The position numbers and the translations under genes were made by a program. DNA of 64,000 nucleotides from Marinibacterium sp050389775. GTDB taxonomy: Bacteria; Pseudomonadota; Alphaproteobacteria; Rhodobacterales; Rhodobacteraceae. Positions 1 to 7,365 of the stretch are shown one piece after another. The notes beneath the pieces are model-generated. The model was not told the origin of the DNA and did not search any database. It was given only the letters and a program-made list of their open reading frames with translations. The number at the start of each line of letters is the position of its first letter. Position 1 is the stretch's first letter. The stretch spans positions 81,015-145,014 of the forward strand of contig NZ_CP177149.1 of the NCBI RefSeq assembly GCF_050389775.1, in the 5' to 3' direction.

Positions 1-856
1 CTTCCTCATTTTTTGAGGAATTACATGTTACAGGACCAAGTTGATTTGTAATTAGTATGTGAGGGTCAGAAATGAACTCCCTGGGGTTCATTTCTGGAGT
101 CTTCTCAGAAACTTGTTCCTTGGTTTCCGGCATCTTTTCCACAGGTTGAACGACCTCAGTTGCCTTGAGGTAGGCAGCTTCGACGCGTTCCTGGAGCTCC
201 TTGAACCAGCCCAGCAACCGTGCAAGCTGCTCGGAAGCTTCGTGGCGGCGCGGAAGCCGGTCCAGGAGTTCTTCGAAGAGACCCGTGAACTGTGCCCAGG
301 GGCCGCGGAGCGTGCTGCTCACGGCCGCCTCTATCCGAGCCCGGATCATACGACGTGCCACCGTGATCTGGCGCTTCAGGCGCTGACAGAGCTCGCGTTC
401 AGCCTGCAAGTCGCCATGAAGCTCCTCGAACTCTTCAACGCGAGCCGACAGCGGCGACAGATCGAAGCCATAGGCCTCGACGATGCGCCCGTCGGTATCC
501 CTGCGACCCCAGCGCTTTCCGTTGGGGCTGTCCTGGAAGGAGATCACACCGACCTCGGCTAGGCGCCGTGCATGGCGCTTGAGCGCGGAGAGCGAGAACC
601 CGGTCTGCTCCATCAGATAGGCGTTCGATGCCCAGACGATCGGGCGCTGCCCCTCCTCCCAGTCATGAGCCTGGGTAAAGGCCCCGAGCGTGTCGAGGAG
701 CATCATGTCTCCGGCCTTGAGGCCAATGTAAGCTCCCACCCGCTTCACGGCGACGAACGCGCGTGTTTTGGATACAGCTACCTGTTCACCGGCTTGGGCA
801 AGCTGCTCTGCAATACCAAGACCCGGTGTCGGCTTGCGCCAACCTGTATGTTTCAT
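1..856 (-). CDS. repC: RepC replication initiator (C-terminus cut by window edge)
   Basis: The minus-strand frame opens with ATG at 856 and stays open for 285 codons to base 2, so the gene is truncated by the window, not broken. RepC is the initiator that binds the origin inside its own gene in alphaproteobacterial repABC plasmids. The N-terminal half reads as a winged-helix replication protein (WRKPTPGLGIAEQLA near the start, LKRHARRLAEVGVI around residue 95), followed by a charged helical stretch. It lies downstream of repA and repB in the same direction, separated by about 235 bp that hold the counter-transcribed RNA. An AGGAGG sits 12 nt before the ATG. The identification rests on both sequence and gene order. 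Confidence 0.93.
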   Translation of the reverse strand, partial: MKHTGWRKPTPGLGIAEQLAQAGEQVAVSKTRAFVAVKRVGAYIGLKAGDMMLLDTLGAFTQAHDWEEGQRPIVWASNAYLMEQTGFSLSALKRHARRLAEVGVISFQDSPNGKRWGRRDTDGRIVEAYGFDLSPLSARVEEFEELHGDLQAERELCQRLKRQITVARRMIRARIEAAVSSTLRGPWAQFTGLFEELLDRLPRRHEASEQLARLLGWFKELQERVEAAYLKATEVVQPVEKMPETKEQVSEKTPEMNPREFISDPHILITNQLGPVTCNSSKNEE

Positions 857-922
857 GGATAGTTCTCGCCTCCTCTGCTTGATGGAGGGCAAAAGAATCC
901 CGTTCGCTCAGGAGCGTTGCTG

Positions 923-951
923 TTGACAGTGATTCGCCGGAGAACTATCTT
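923..951 (+). promoter_or_regulatory. Promoter of the counter-transcribed RNA
   Basis: TTGACA at 923-928 and TATCTT at 946-951 are separated by exactly 17 bp and point against the repABC genes. In repABC plasmids a constitutive promoter in the repB-repC gap drives a small antisense RNA that represses repC. The near-consensus match and the terminator 35 bp downstream support this reading. Confidence 0.8.
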
Positions 952-957
952 GATAGC

Positions 958-1010
958 GACCAAACTAATCTTGATAAGCTCTCAGGCCCTCAGCTTGGGG
1001 GCTTTTCTTT
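958..1010 (+). ncRNA. Counter-transcribed RNA (incA/ctRNA) controlling repC
   Basis: The transcript is bounded by the promoter at 923-951 and a terminator hairpin at 986-1010, giving about 53 nt antisense to the repB-repC leader. That matches the size, place and orientation of ctRNAs known from repABC plasmids, where they set copy number and incompatibility by blocking repC expression. The exact 5' end is inferred from the -10 position. Confidence 0.75.
986..1010 (+). terminator. Rho-independent terminator of the ctRNA
   Basis: GCCCTC (986-991) can pair with GGGGGC (997-1002) around the loop AGCTT, followed by TTTTCTTTT. The same hairpin forms in the repC leader on the other strand, as expected of a ctRNA target. 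Confidence 0.75.
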
Positions 1011-1090
1011 TGCCGTTATCTCAAAGCATATCCGCTCCTGTTTCTTACCTCGTTTGGATCGAAGACCACCGTCTCCGCGGCTCCTGCCTC

Positions 1091-2134
1091 TTACTTCGAT
1101 CCGTGTTTCTCCAAGTACTCAGCGATGACATCACTCAAACCTCTGAGAATGTCCTCGTCCAATGTTAGCCCCGTGGCAGCGACCGAGAGCTTCCCGCCCT
1201 GCCCTGTAACACTCAATTTCCGCGAACCGATCTTTCGCTGTACCGTGAGTTTCTTTGGGCTCTGCGATTTCTTTTTTGCAGGCTTGGACGGCTTTTTAGT
1301 CAGGTCGCCAAGAACCTTTTCGAGGTCACGGTGGCTGAGATCGTAGACATCTTTGCACGCGTGCAAAATCTCACCTCTAGCCGCATAGACAGCGCGACCA
1401 CGTGATACCGCGCTGTTATGGACACCCACACGCTTGGCGAACTCGGTTGCAGTTATCTTCTCGTCCGGTTTGGCATCTTGTAGCCGCTCAAACATCTCGC
1501 CTATCGAAACCAGGTGCTCGAAAGCGCTGAGGTTTTCACGTTCCTCATTCTCCCGGAAGCGCATGAATAGCATCTCGAACTGCTCTTCACGGGAACCCCG
1601 AAGAGATTGTGGAACCAGAATAGCGCGGACAGGCAATCCCAAAGCTTCAAGGATCGCATGGCGTCGCCGACCCACGATCAACTGGAATGTCACGCCTTCT
1701 ACGTTCTCGGGCTCACGTTCATCCGGTCGCCAATCAGGATCTGCTGGCCGAACATGAATGGGCGTATCTTGACCATTCTTCTCGATACTCTCTTTGAGCT
1801 TCTCGAATGCCTCTTGGTCGCGCCAATCTTCACGCCGGTCCGATCCAATCACGTCCACGATCTGGGATGGATCAATCTGCAACTCATGTCGACCCGCGAG
1901 AATGCGCTCCACGACCTGCGCGCGCTCGACCTGAAGCATCTGGCTGGCGTCTGAAAGCGCTCCGGCCTTCCAAGCACTGCCAGAGCCGCCCAGTCTTGGC
2001 TTAACCCCACCAACCAGTTTCGCTTCGTCTTCGTGAACATGTTCGCTTGCACCAGTTCCAGGAGCCGCTGACACATCCTCATCTGGGCGCGTGGACTTTT
2101 TCTTGAGGACCGAGCTGCTCAGTGTTCGCTTCAT
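1091..2134 (-). CDS. repB: RepB, ParB-type partition protein
   Basis: This 347-residue protein is the centromere-binding partner of RepA in plasmid segregation. It has a ParB/sulfiredoxin-like domain in the middle (LIVGRRRHAILEALGL, the GxRR..A motif) followed by MRFRENEERENLSAFE and a helix-turn-helix (TATEFAKRVGVHNSAVSRGRAVY). A lysine/proline-rich linker precedes a short C-terminal dimerisation segment. Its ATG overlaps the end of repA by 4 bp, so the two are translationally coupled. The codons around residues 256-261 (ILHACK) contain one of the two likely parS palindromes, so the gene carries a binding site for its own product. Confidence 0.93.
   Translation of the reverse strand: MKRTLSSSVLKKKSTRPDEDVSAAPGTGASEHVHEDEAKLVGGVKPRLGGSGSAWKAGALSDASQMLQVERAQVVERILAGRHELQIDPSQIVDVIGSDRREDWRDQEAFEKLKESIEKNGQDTPIHVRPADPDWRPDEREPENVEGVTFQLIVGRRRHAILEALGLPVRAILVPQSLRGSREEQFEMLFMRFRENEERENLSAFEHLVSIGEMFERLQDAKPDEKITATEFAKRVGVHNSAVSRGRAVYAARGEILHACKDVYDLSHRDLEKVLGDLTKKPSKPAKKKSQSPKKLTVQRKIGSRKLSVTGQGGKLSVAATGLTLDEDILRGLSDVIAEYLEKHGSK
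1352..1367. promoter_or_regulatory. Likely parS site inside repB
   Basis: TTTGCACGCGTGCAAA is a perfect 16-bp palindrome. Its core is repeated upstream of repA and I noticed no other copy in the window. RepABC replicons of this group carry group-specific palindromic centromeres bound by RepB. It lies within the repB coding sequence. Confidence 0.75.
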
Positions 2135-3486
2135 TCGGCTTCCTCCTCAAAATTGTAGAAGTTCTGCATCCAATCGTCGGCATAGCCACGCTCAAGACCA
2201 GGCCAGAGGCGTGAGACGATGGCGTCATTCACTGCGTCAGCATTCTCGATGAACCTGTTGATGCCTTTTCGCTTGCCTGGCGTATCAGGGTCGTACTCGT
2301 AGACAGACTGATAAACGTCCGATGCGTTCGAAATAGCATCGGAGCGAAGATAGAATACCGGCAGCACCTCATCTGGGCAGTTTTCGAGCAGGTTGCCGAC
2401 CTGTGTGAGATCTTGCTCATTTGTTCTCTGGACGATCGTCGGCAACAGCATATGCGCCGCACCGCCCATATCGATCCGATCCGTCGCGAAAATGTGGCGC
2501 AGCATGGTTAGGAGACCAGTCACAAAGGTGGACAAGGTCGCAATGTCGAACCCCTTCATCGTCTGCGGGATAATCAACGAAGTAGACGCCATTACATTGT
2601 TCAGCTGGAACAGTGTCAGCGCAGGCTGATAGTCGATAATGATGCAGTCCAAGGTCTCGCTCAGGGCACTTTCAAGCTTCGCTTGGTCGACCCTACCGTT
2701 GCTCACAAGCTCATTCGGACGGGTAACCGGTGGATGCCCCTCCTTCCAACGATCTATGGAGTCTCTCAAGAACCTATAGAACCGCTTCTCCGGGATACCC
2801 GCTCGCAACAACCTCGCGATCTGAATTTCGCCTTCGGAGGTTTCGCCATGCGCAGGTACTAGTCGCACGCCCGGCCAAGAGGTTTTCTTGAAGAACCCGT
2901 CAAGCGTCTCCGCATCATAGTCAGTGTAAGGGATGGAATCGTCGGTCTGAAACAGCCCCGCGAAGTCAACCATCGTCGGAGTTTCGTCATCTGGCAAAGT
3001 TGGCATTTCTTCGCCGCCAACAAAGTAGAGCGTAATCGTGCTCTGGGGGTCAGCGTCCATGACACCGACTCGCATGCCGTAGTGCAGACTCAGGTATTGA
3101 GCGAAGTGCGCAGCACTAAGCGACTTCGCCGTGCCACCTTTCTGACTTGCAAATGAAATGACGGGCAAACGATCGTCGGGTTTGCGCCAAGCAAGAAAAT
3201 GCTCAGGCCGCTTTGCTGAGGCAGCCATCAAAGCCCGAATGTGCATCAGCTCCGTCAGTGTGAAAACACGTTCGCGCCCTACATGTTTGCCGGCAGGAAA
3301 ATCCTCATTGTCCTTAGCGAACTTCGTCAGATGCTGATGGCTAATATTCAGGAAGCGAGCACATTGTCGCATCGACCAAGAGCGCTTGATGCGCTCACGC
3401 ATCGTCAACTCCTTGTTGACCGAGACCATGGTCCGCCCAAGGCCCCGCTCGAGCTCTTGAAGGAACTGTTCTATACTGCCGCCCAT
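2131..3486 (-). CDS. repA: RepA, ParA-type partition ATPase
   Basis: The ATPase positions plasmid copies together with RepB and represses the repABC promoter. Taking ATG at 3486 gives 451 residues: an N-terminal helix-turn-helix (about 35-60, SMRQCARFLNISHQHL), a deviant Walker A KGGTAKS at 116-122 and a Walker A' region VMDADPQ near 143-148. The frame stays open upstream to 3630 but without RepA-like sequence, so the internal ATG is preferred. It is first in the repABC operon and overlaps repB by 4 bp. A small palindrome at 3558-3572 and the parS-like palindrome at 3649-3666 lie in its leader. Confidence 0.93.
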   Translation of the reverse strand: MGGSIEQFLQELERGLGRTMVSVNKELTMRERIKRSWSMRQCARFLNISHQHLTKFAKDNEDFPAGKHVGRERVFTLTELMHIRALMAASAKRPEHFLAWRKPDDRLPVISFASQKGGTAKSLSAAHFAQYLSLHYGMRVGVMDADPQSTITLYFVGGEEMPTLPDDETPTMVDFAGLFQTDDSIPYTDYDAETLDGFFKKTSWPGVRLVPAHGETSEGEIQIARLLRAGIPEKRFYRFLRDSIDRWKEGHPPVTRPNELVSNGRVDQAKLESALSETLDCIIIDYQPALTLFQLNNVMASTSLIIPQTMKGFDIATLSTFVTGLLTMLRHIFATDRIDMGGAAHMLLPTIVQRTNEQDLTQVGNLLENCPDEVLPVFYLRSDAISNASDVYQSVYEYDPDTPGKRKGINRFIENADAVNDAIVSRLWPGLERGYADDWMQNFYNFEEEAE

Positions 3487-3557
3487 TGCACCGCTCTCAT
3501 TTTCGATTCTCTCACGGAATCGCTCCGAGTTGTAAATAGCACGGTTTTTGAGGAAAT

Positions 3558-3572
3558 GTACAGATATTGTAC
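3558..3572. promoter_or_regulatory. Candidate RepA autoregulatory operator
   Basis: GTACA-GATAT-TGTAC is a palindrome with 5-bp perfect arms, 72 bp upstream of the repA start. RepA with RepB represses its own promoter in characterised repABC plasmids. Position and symmetry fit, but the operator sequence is not conserved enough for certainty. Confidence 0.4.
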
Positions 3573-3648
3573 GCCTACAGGATTTCCGGCGCACAATATG
3601 GGCTACACCGATTGAAAATACGGACAGCAACCTGAGCCGCCGAGGTGA

Positions 3649-3666
3649 TTTTGCACGCGTGCAAAA
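3649..3666. promoter_or_regulatory. Likely parS site upstream of repA
   Basis: TTTTGCACGCGTGCAAAA is a perfect 18-bp palindrome that contains the whole 16-bp palindrome found inside repB. It lies 163 bp upstream of repA, between that gene and the DUF736 gene. Confidence 0.8.
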
Positions 3667-3715
3667 ACCTCGAAGCTTGGTGCAGCCAGACCGCTGGAGC
3701 GGTCTGGCCTTTGGC

Positions 3716-4054
3716 TTAAGCGGCGTCTTTCGGCCCCCAGGGGATCACGGCCTGCAGGGACAGATCGTCCTGGTTCGCGGCCTTGCCGAGGTTGGCGTTG
3801 AAGCCGTGGTCGCGGATGGTCAGCGTGTAGTAGTCGGCGCCGGTCTCCTTGTTCTGCTTCTTCCAGATGCCGCCGCACTCGACCAGCTTGCCGCGCGGGG
3901 AGCGGCCGAGGACGCGGTGCGTGGGGGCCATCGGTTTCGAGCTCGCGACGGGTTCGACCGTAATGTCGAGGTCGAATGTCAGGGTCGAGATGGAGCCGAC
4001 GCCCTTGGCGGTTTCGATGTCGGCGCTGGTGAATTTGATGCAGTTCGTGGTCAT
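3716..4054 (-). CDS. DUF736 family protein
   Basis: This 112-residue protein starts MTTNCIKFTSAD and contains the family signature (RSPRGKLVECGGIWKKQN, then DYYTLTIRDHGFNANLG, ending in an alanine-rich tail after WGP). DUF736 proteins are small, probably single-domain and frequent on alphaproteobacterial conjugative plasmids; their biochemical role is not known to me. The ATG at 4054 has AAGGAGAAG upstream, which decides this start over an upstream in-frame codon at 4105. The leader contains the bipartite repeat shared with the DUF2493 gene. Confidence 0.85.
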   Translation of the reverse strand: MTTNCIKFTSADIETAKGVGSISTLTFDLDITVEPVASSKPMAPTHRVLGRSPRGKLVECGGIWKKQNKETGADYYTLTIRDHGFNANLGKAANQDDLSLQAVIPWGPKDAA

Positions 4055-4672
4055 TGCTCTTCTCCTTGTTTGCGTTGCAATGATGGTCACCTTGCAGCTG
4101 GCCAAGGCCTGGCCACACCGAAGGCGAAGCGTAGCGGAGAGGGGCAGGCGACGGTCTTTTTGCCTCGCGAGGAATGGCCCGCAGGGTCAGGGGAAAAAGA
4201 TCGGCGACAACCTTTGTGGACGGGACGACAGCTGCGACCAGCATGTCATGCAACTCAGACAAAAGGAGAAGTGCGGCGGCCGCGAAGGAAACAGGGTGAA
4301 CTGCTGACAGCCAGGAACGCCGAAGTGTTCCTTGCACAGTCACGCCTGATCATCCGATACACACCACGACCTATCGCAAAGCGACACCGACCCGTATTCA
4401 GTTCCTCGGTCGAGACACCAGAGGCCCCAAGCGGAAAGTGATCTGACAGGCTGGAGAAGACGAAATGCCGGGGCGAAGACACGCGCATCTCTTCCCGACG
4501 ACTTTATCCCCGACCGCGTTACGAACTTCGAGGATGTCCCGTATGGCATCGCGAAACTGAGCAAACGACGCTTGCGACGCGGAAGATCGGACCAAAGCTC
4601 GAGCCCGCTCCAATCCCGATACGTGCTGGCATAAGTGAAGAGGATAAGCAGCTGGACGGCGCAACACCGAAT
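4055..4672. other. Long intergenic stretch with a bipartite leader repeat
   Basis: No gene with a usable start is visible. It contains copy 1 of a dispersed repeat (4126-4195). From about 4442 a plus-strand frame stays open into the small gene at 4673 but has no ATG, GTG or TTG. A second plus-strand frame is open from about 4350 to a stop at 4634, also without a start. These could be remnants of a decayed gene. Confidence 0.5.
4126..4195. repeat. Bipartite leader repeat, copy 1
   Basis: Two blocks recur upstream of DUF2493. Block 1 is GAAGCGTAGCGGAGA (4126-4140). Block 2 runs 4166-4195, opens CGCGAGGAATGGCCCG and differs from copy 2 at only two of 30 positions. Spacing between blocks is nearly equal in both copies (25 and 27 bp). 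It begins 72 bp upstream of the DUF736 start. Confidence 0.8.
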
Positions 4673-4987
4673 GTGGTCACCGAGGATGGCCTGCGCGATC
4701 TGCTCTCAAGTGGCTACCTCATCGAGGTGATCTGCAACCAGACTGCCGAGAAGCGCCACAACAGTTGGTATGGCTCCTGGGTCGTGCACGCTGTGACGGA
4801 GGATGGCCAGGACGCGAAGATGCTTGTCACGAGCCGTAGCGTCTTCAAGTTGCGCGAGTTCAAGACGATCGTCGGATTGGTCAGTTTCCTGGCCGACATG
4901 GGGTGCCTTTCGGCGAACATCCCGCTGATCACGGGACGACGAGAGCGTCACGCGGCTTCAGAGGGTCTCGCCACAGCCACCAGTTAG
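4673..4987 (+). CDS. Small hypothetical protein
   Basis: A 104-residue frame opens with GTG. I do not recognise the family. The middle looks like a folded protein (YLIEVICNQ, then WYGSWVVHAVTEDGQDAKMLVTSRSVFKLREFKTIVG and a hydrophobic LVSFLADMGCL), with an amino-acid composition unlike a shadow frame. There is no strong ribosome binding site, and the same frame is open for a further 230 bp upstream without a start codon, so either the start is wrong or this is the tail of a decayed longer gene. It is the only plus-strand gene in the backbone block. Confidence 0.5.
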   Translation: MVTEDGLRDLLSSGYLIEVICNQTAEKRHNSWYGSWVVHAVTEDGQDAKMLVTSRSVFKLREFKTIVGLVSFLADMGCLSANIPLITGRRERHAASEGLATATS

Positions 4988-5107
4988 AAATGGTGTTAAC
5001 ACACTCAGCAGTCTGCCAGACCAAATCCCGCAGAACCGCGCACCTCTGCGAACTCACAAAGCGAACCGCACAAGGCGCTCTGCCTGATATCATGGTGGAA
5101 CCGGGGC

Positions 5108-6019
5108 CTAAGCCCCGATCCTCTTGATGCGGATCCCGAGCTTGCGGGCTTTGTCGACGATGTTCTCGGTGATGCCCGAACCGGGGGTGGCGATCAGACC
5201 TTGCGGCACGGTCTCGAGCATCTTGTCGTTGCGCTTGAAAGGGGCGGCCTTGCCGTGGCTTTTCCAGTCGGGCTTGAAGACCACCTGGGTGACGCCCCGA
5301 GTATCTGCCCAGCGGGCCGCGATCATTTCTGCACCTTTGGGCGTGCCACCGTGCAAGAGCACCATGTCCGGGTATTTCGCATGGGTAGCATCGAGGACGG
5401 ACCAGATCAGTTCATAGGCCTGATAGTCCCCGCCCGAGAAGGCGATCCGCGTGCCTTCGGGGCAGTGCACGTCGGTCTCCTTGCGGCGCTTGGCCGATAG
5501 ATAGGCCCGGCTGTCCACCACGGCGGAGGTGAGGCCGCGATGAGAGACCTTGGATCCGGTGCGGGGCAGCCAGGGCGAGCCCGTGGCGGCCGAGAAGTGG
5601 TCCACCGCCAGATCACGCATCTGCTCGAAGGCGTCGCGATGGTCCCAGAGCTTGAGCCCGATCATCTGGAGGCGCTCGAGTTCGACCGAGGCGACCTCGG
5701 AGCCGTCCTGGATGGCCAGACTTTCCCGGACCTCGAACTCATTGTCATCGAGGAGCTTCTGGATATGGGTGAGCCGGCGATGGAAGATCGAGGTCAGGGA
5801 CCAGAGCATTTCTTCGAGATTGTCTTCCAACTGGCTGCCGGTGAGGAGGCCGATGGTCGTGTCAAAGAGCGTCGCCATGGCGAGCTCGACCTCGTCAGGC
5901 TGGGGCAGGGGGCGATGATCGGTCTCGCCGGGCCCAGGCGTTGCGCCGTGAAGTGCGAGATGGTCGAGGATGGCGGCGGTCACGCCGGTTTCCTCGGGGA
6001 TGTCTGTCTGATGGGGCAT
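5108..6019 (-). CDS. DUF2493 (SLOG-like) domain protein
   Basis: This 303-residue protein has a C-terminal DUF2493 domain from about residue 190. It shows RIAFSGGDYQAYELIWSVLD, then MVLLHGGTPKGAEMIAARWA, WKSHGKAAPFKRND and LIATPGSGITENIVDKA, the Rossmann-type pattern of SLOG proteins that bind nucleotide-derived ligands. The N-terminal half is helical and unassigned. Such proteins are regular members of alphaproteobacterial plasmid backbones, function unknown. The leader has copy 2 of the repeat shared with DUF736. The DUF2493 assignment is firm; ligand binding is inference from the fold family. Confidence 0.85.
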   Translation of the reverse strand: MPHQTDIPEETGVTAAILDHLALHGATPGPGETDHRPLPQPDEVELAMATLFDTTIGLLTGSQLEDNLEEMLWSLTSIFHRRLTHIQKLLDDNEFEVRESLAIQDGSEVASVELERLQMIGLKLWDHRDAFEQMRDLAVDHFSAATGSPWLPRTGSKVSHRGLTSAVVDSRAYLSAKRRKETDVHCPEGTRIAFSGGDYQAYELIWSVLDATHAKYPDMVLLHGGTPKGAEMIAARWADTRGVTQVVFKPDWKSHGKAAPFKRNDKMLETVPQGLIATPGSGITENIVDKARKLGIRIKRIGA

Positions 6020-6348
6020 TGTCTGGTTCCTCTGTTTGATCTGACCCGATTTGGATGGGGCGATACCAGGACCGGCGGCGACCGGGCCGCATCCGTCAGG
6101 ATCGGAGCGCAGCGGAGAATGCGCCGCGGGCCGGAAAATTGCTCCCGCGAGGAATGGCCCGAAGGGGCAGGGGAATTTTCTGGTTCGGGGCGCATTGCTG
6201 CCCGGGCGAGGGGCACTCAGCCCCGACCCGCCGGTCCATCGCTCCCCTTGTCCAAACGGGATCAGATCGAACCGGCGGAACCTTTGCCCAGTCAGGCATC
6301 CGCGAGGAGGTTGGCGGTCGTCCCGTCCTCGATCCCCAGACCTTGCTC
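6020..6348. other. Intergenic stretch with bipartite leader repeat
   Basis: About 330 bp between the DUF2493 start and the Toprim gene end. It holds copy 2 of the dispersed repeat (6104-6175). No convincing gene or terminator is visible in the remainder. Confidence 0.6.
6104..6175. repeat. Bipartite leader repeat, copy 2
   Basis: GGAGCGCAGCGGAGA (6104-6118) and a 30-bp block at 6146-6175 opening CGCGAGGAATGGCCCG match copy 1 (4126-4195) in order, orientation and spacing. It begins 85 bp upstream of the DUF2493 start. Confidence 0.8.
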
Positions 6349-7365
6349 TTACATGGCCTTCAGAAGGGACTTACGCAGCGCATCCTTGCCTAATGCCCGC
6401 AGATCGTCGTTGAAATCGCCCATATTGGGCACGAGTTCACCACAGGCAATTCCAAGCGTTTCCAGTTGGTTACGCAATCTTATTGATGCGTTACGGCCAG
6501 ATTCGTCATTGTCCCGCGCGATCCAGATGCGCTTGATCCCCGGCGGCGGAATGAAGAGGCCTAGATGGCTGGCGGTGAGACAGGAGGCGAGATCGAACTC
6601 CGCGAGAGCCGTTCCGACCGAGAGGGTGTTCTCGAGCCCTTCGCCGACGATGAGATCGCTGCGAGGTGAGCCGGACCAGAAGCGGATGGCATGGCCGTGA
6701 AGCTGCCCGAGGATCCGTTTCGGACTCTCGATCGCGGCCAGACCGCCGGTGGACGGATCGAGATAGAGCCGCGCGCAGCCGGTGATCTGGCCCCGATTAT
6801 CGGTGATCTTAGCGAGCAGGGCAGGGGCCCTTAGCGGCGGATCGGGATCGTCCTCGTCCCGCCGCAGGAAGACCCGCGGATGATAGCGCAGGGCCGGGCC
6901 AAGCCGTGTGATGCCACGCCCTTGCAGATAGCTGGCGGCCAGAGTTCCAAGAACCGGCTTTCCAGCGGCAAAGAGCTTGCGCGCCCGCGCGATGCGTTTG
7001 CTCGAGGCGGCATCTGGTTGCTCACGGGTTTGGGTGTCGCGCGGCACGGCAGGGCAGGGGGCCTCGCCGAGAAAGGACCGGGCCTCCCTCAGCGTTTCCT
7101 TCAGCGTGGCCGACCCAAGCCGTTCCTGCAGCAGGTCGATCAGGTCGCCATATTCACCCGTCGCGAAATCGGCCCAGGACCCCGCCTTGCGCCCACCCTG
7201 CGCGTGGAGCCGGATGGCGAGGCTCTGGCCCTTTGCGCCCGAAGTGTCGCCGACCTGCCAATAGTTGCCCTGCTTGCACCCCTCGGGGAAATAGTGGCGG
7301 CAGAAACTCTCGGCACGGTCTGCCAGATCGGCCGAGAGGTCCGCAATACTGCGCCGCGCGCTCAT
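6349..7365 (-). CDS. Toprim-domain (primase-like, DUF7146-type) protein
   Basis: This 338-residue protein has an N-terminal region seen in plasmid-borne primase/helicase-associated proteins (YWQVGDTSGAKGQSLAIRL, then WADFATGEYGDLIDLL). The C-terminal Toprim domain shows LIVGEGLENTLSVG with the conserved Glu and IWIARDNDESGR with the conserved Asp pair. Toprim domains coordinate metal in primases, topoisomerases and nucleases. ATG at 7365 overlaps the stop of the large helicase gene by 4 bp, so the two are translationally coupled and probably act together in plasmid DNA metabolism. No zinc-binding primase domain is visible. Confidence 0.8.
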   Translation of the reverse strand: MSARRSIADLSADLADRAESFCRHYFPEGCKQGNYWQVGDTSGAKGQSLAIRLHAQGGRKAGSWADFATGEYGDLIDLLQERLGSATLKETLREARSFLGEAPCPAVPRDTQTREQPDAASSKRIARARKLFAAGKPVLGTLAASYLQGRGITRLGPALRYHPRVFLRRDEDDPDPPLRAPALLAKITDNRGQITGCARLYLDPSTGGLAAIESPKRILGQLHGHAIRFWSGSPRSDLIVGEGLENTLSVGTALAEFDLASCLTASHLGLFIPPPGIKRIWIARDNDESGRNASIRLRNQLETLGIACGELVPNMGDFNDDLRALGKDALRKSLLKAM

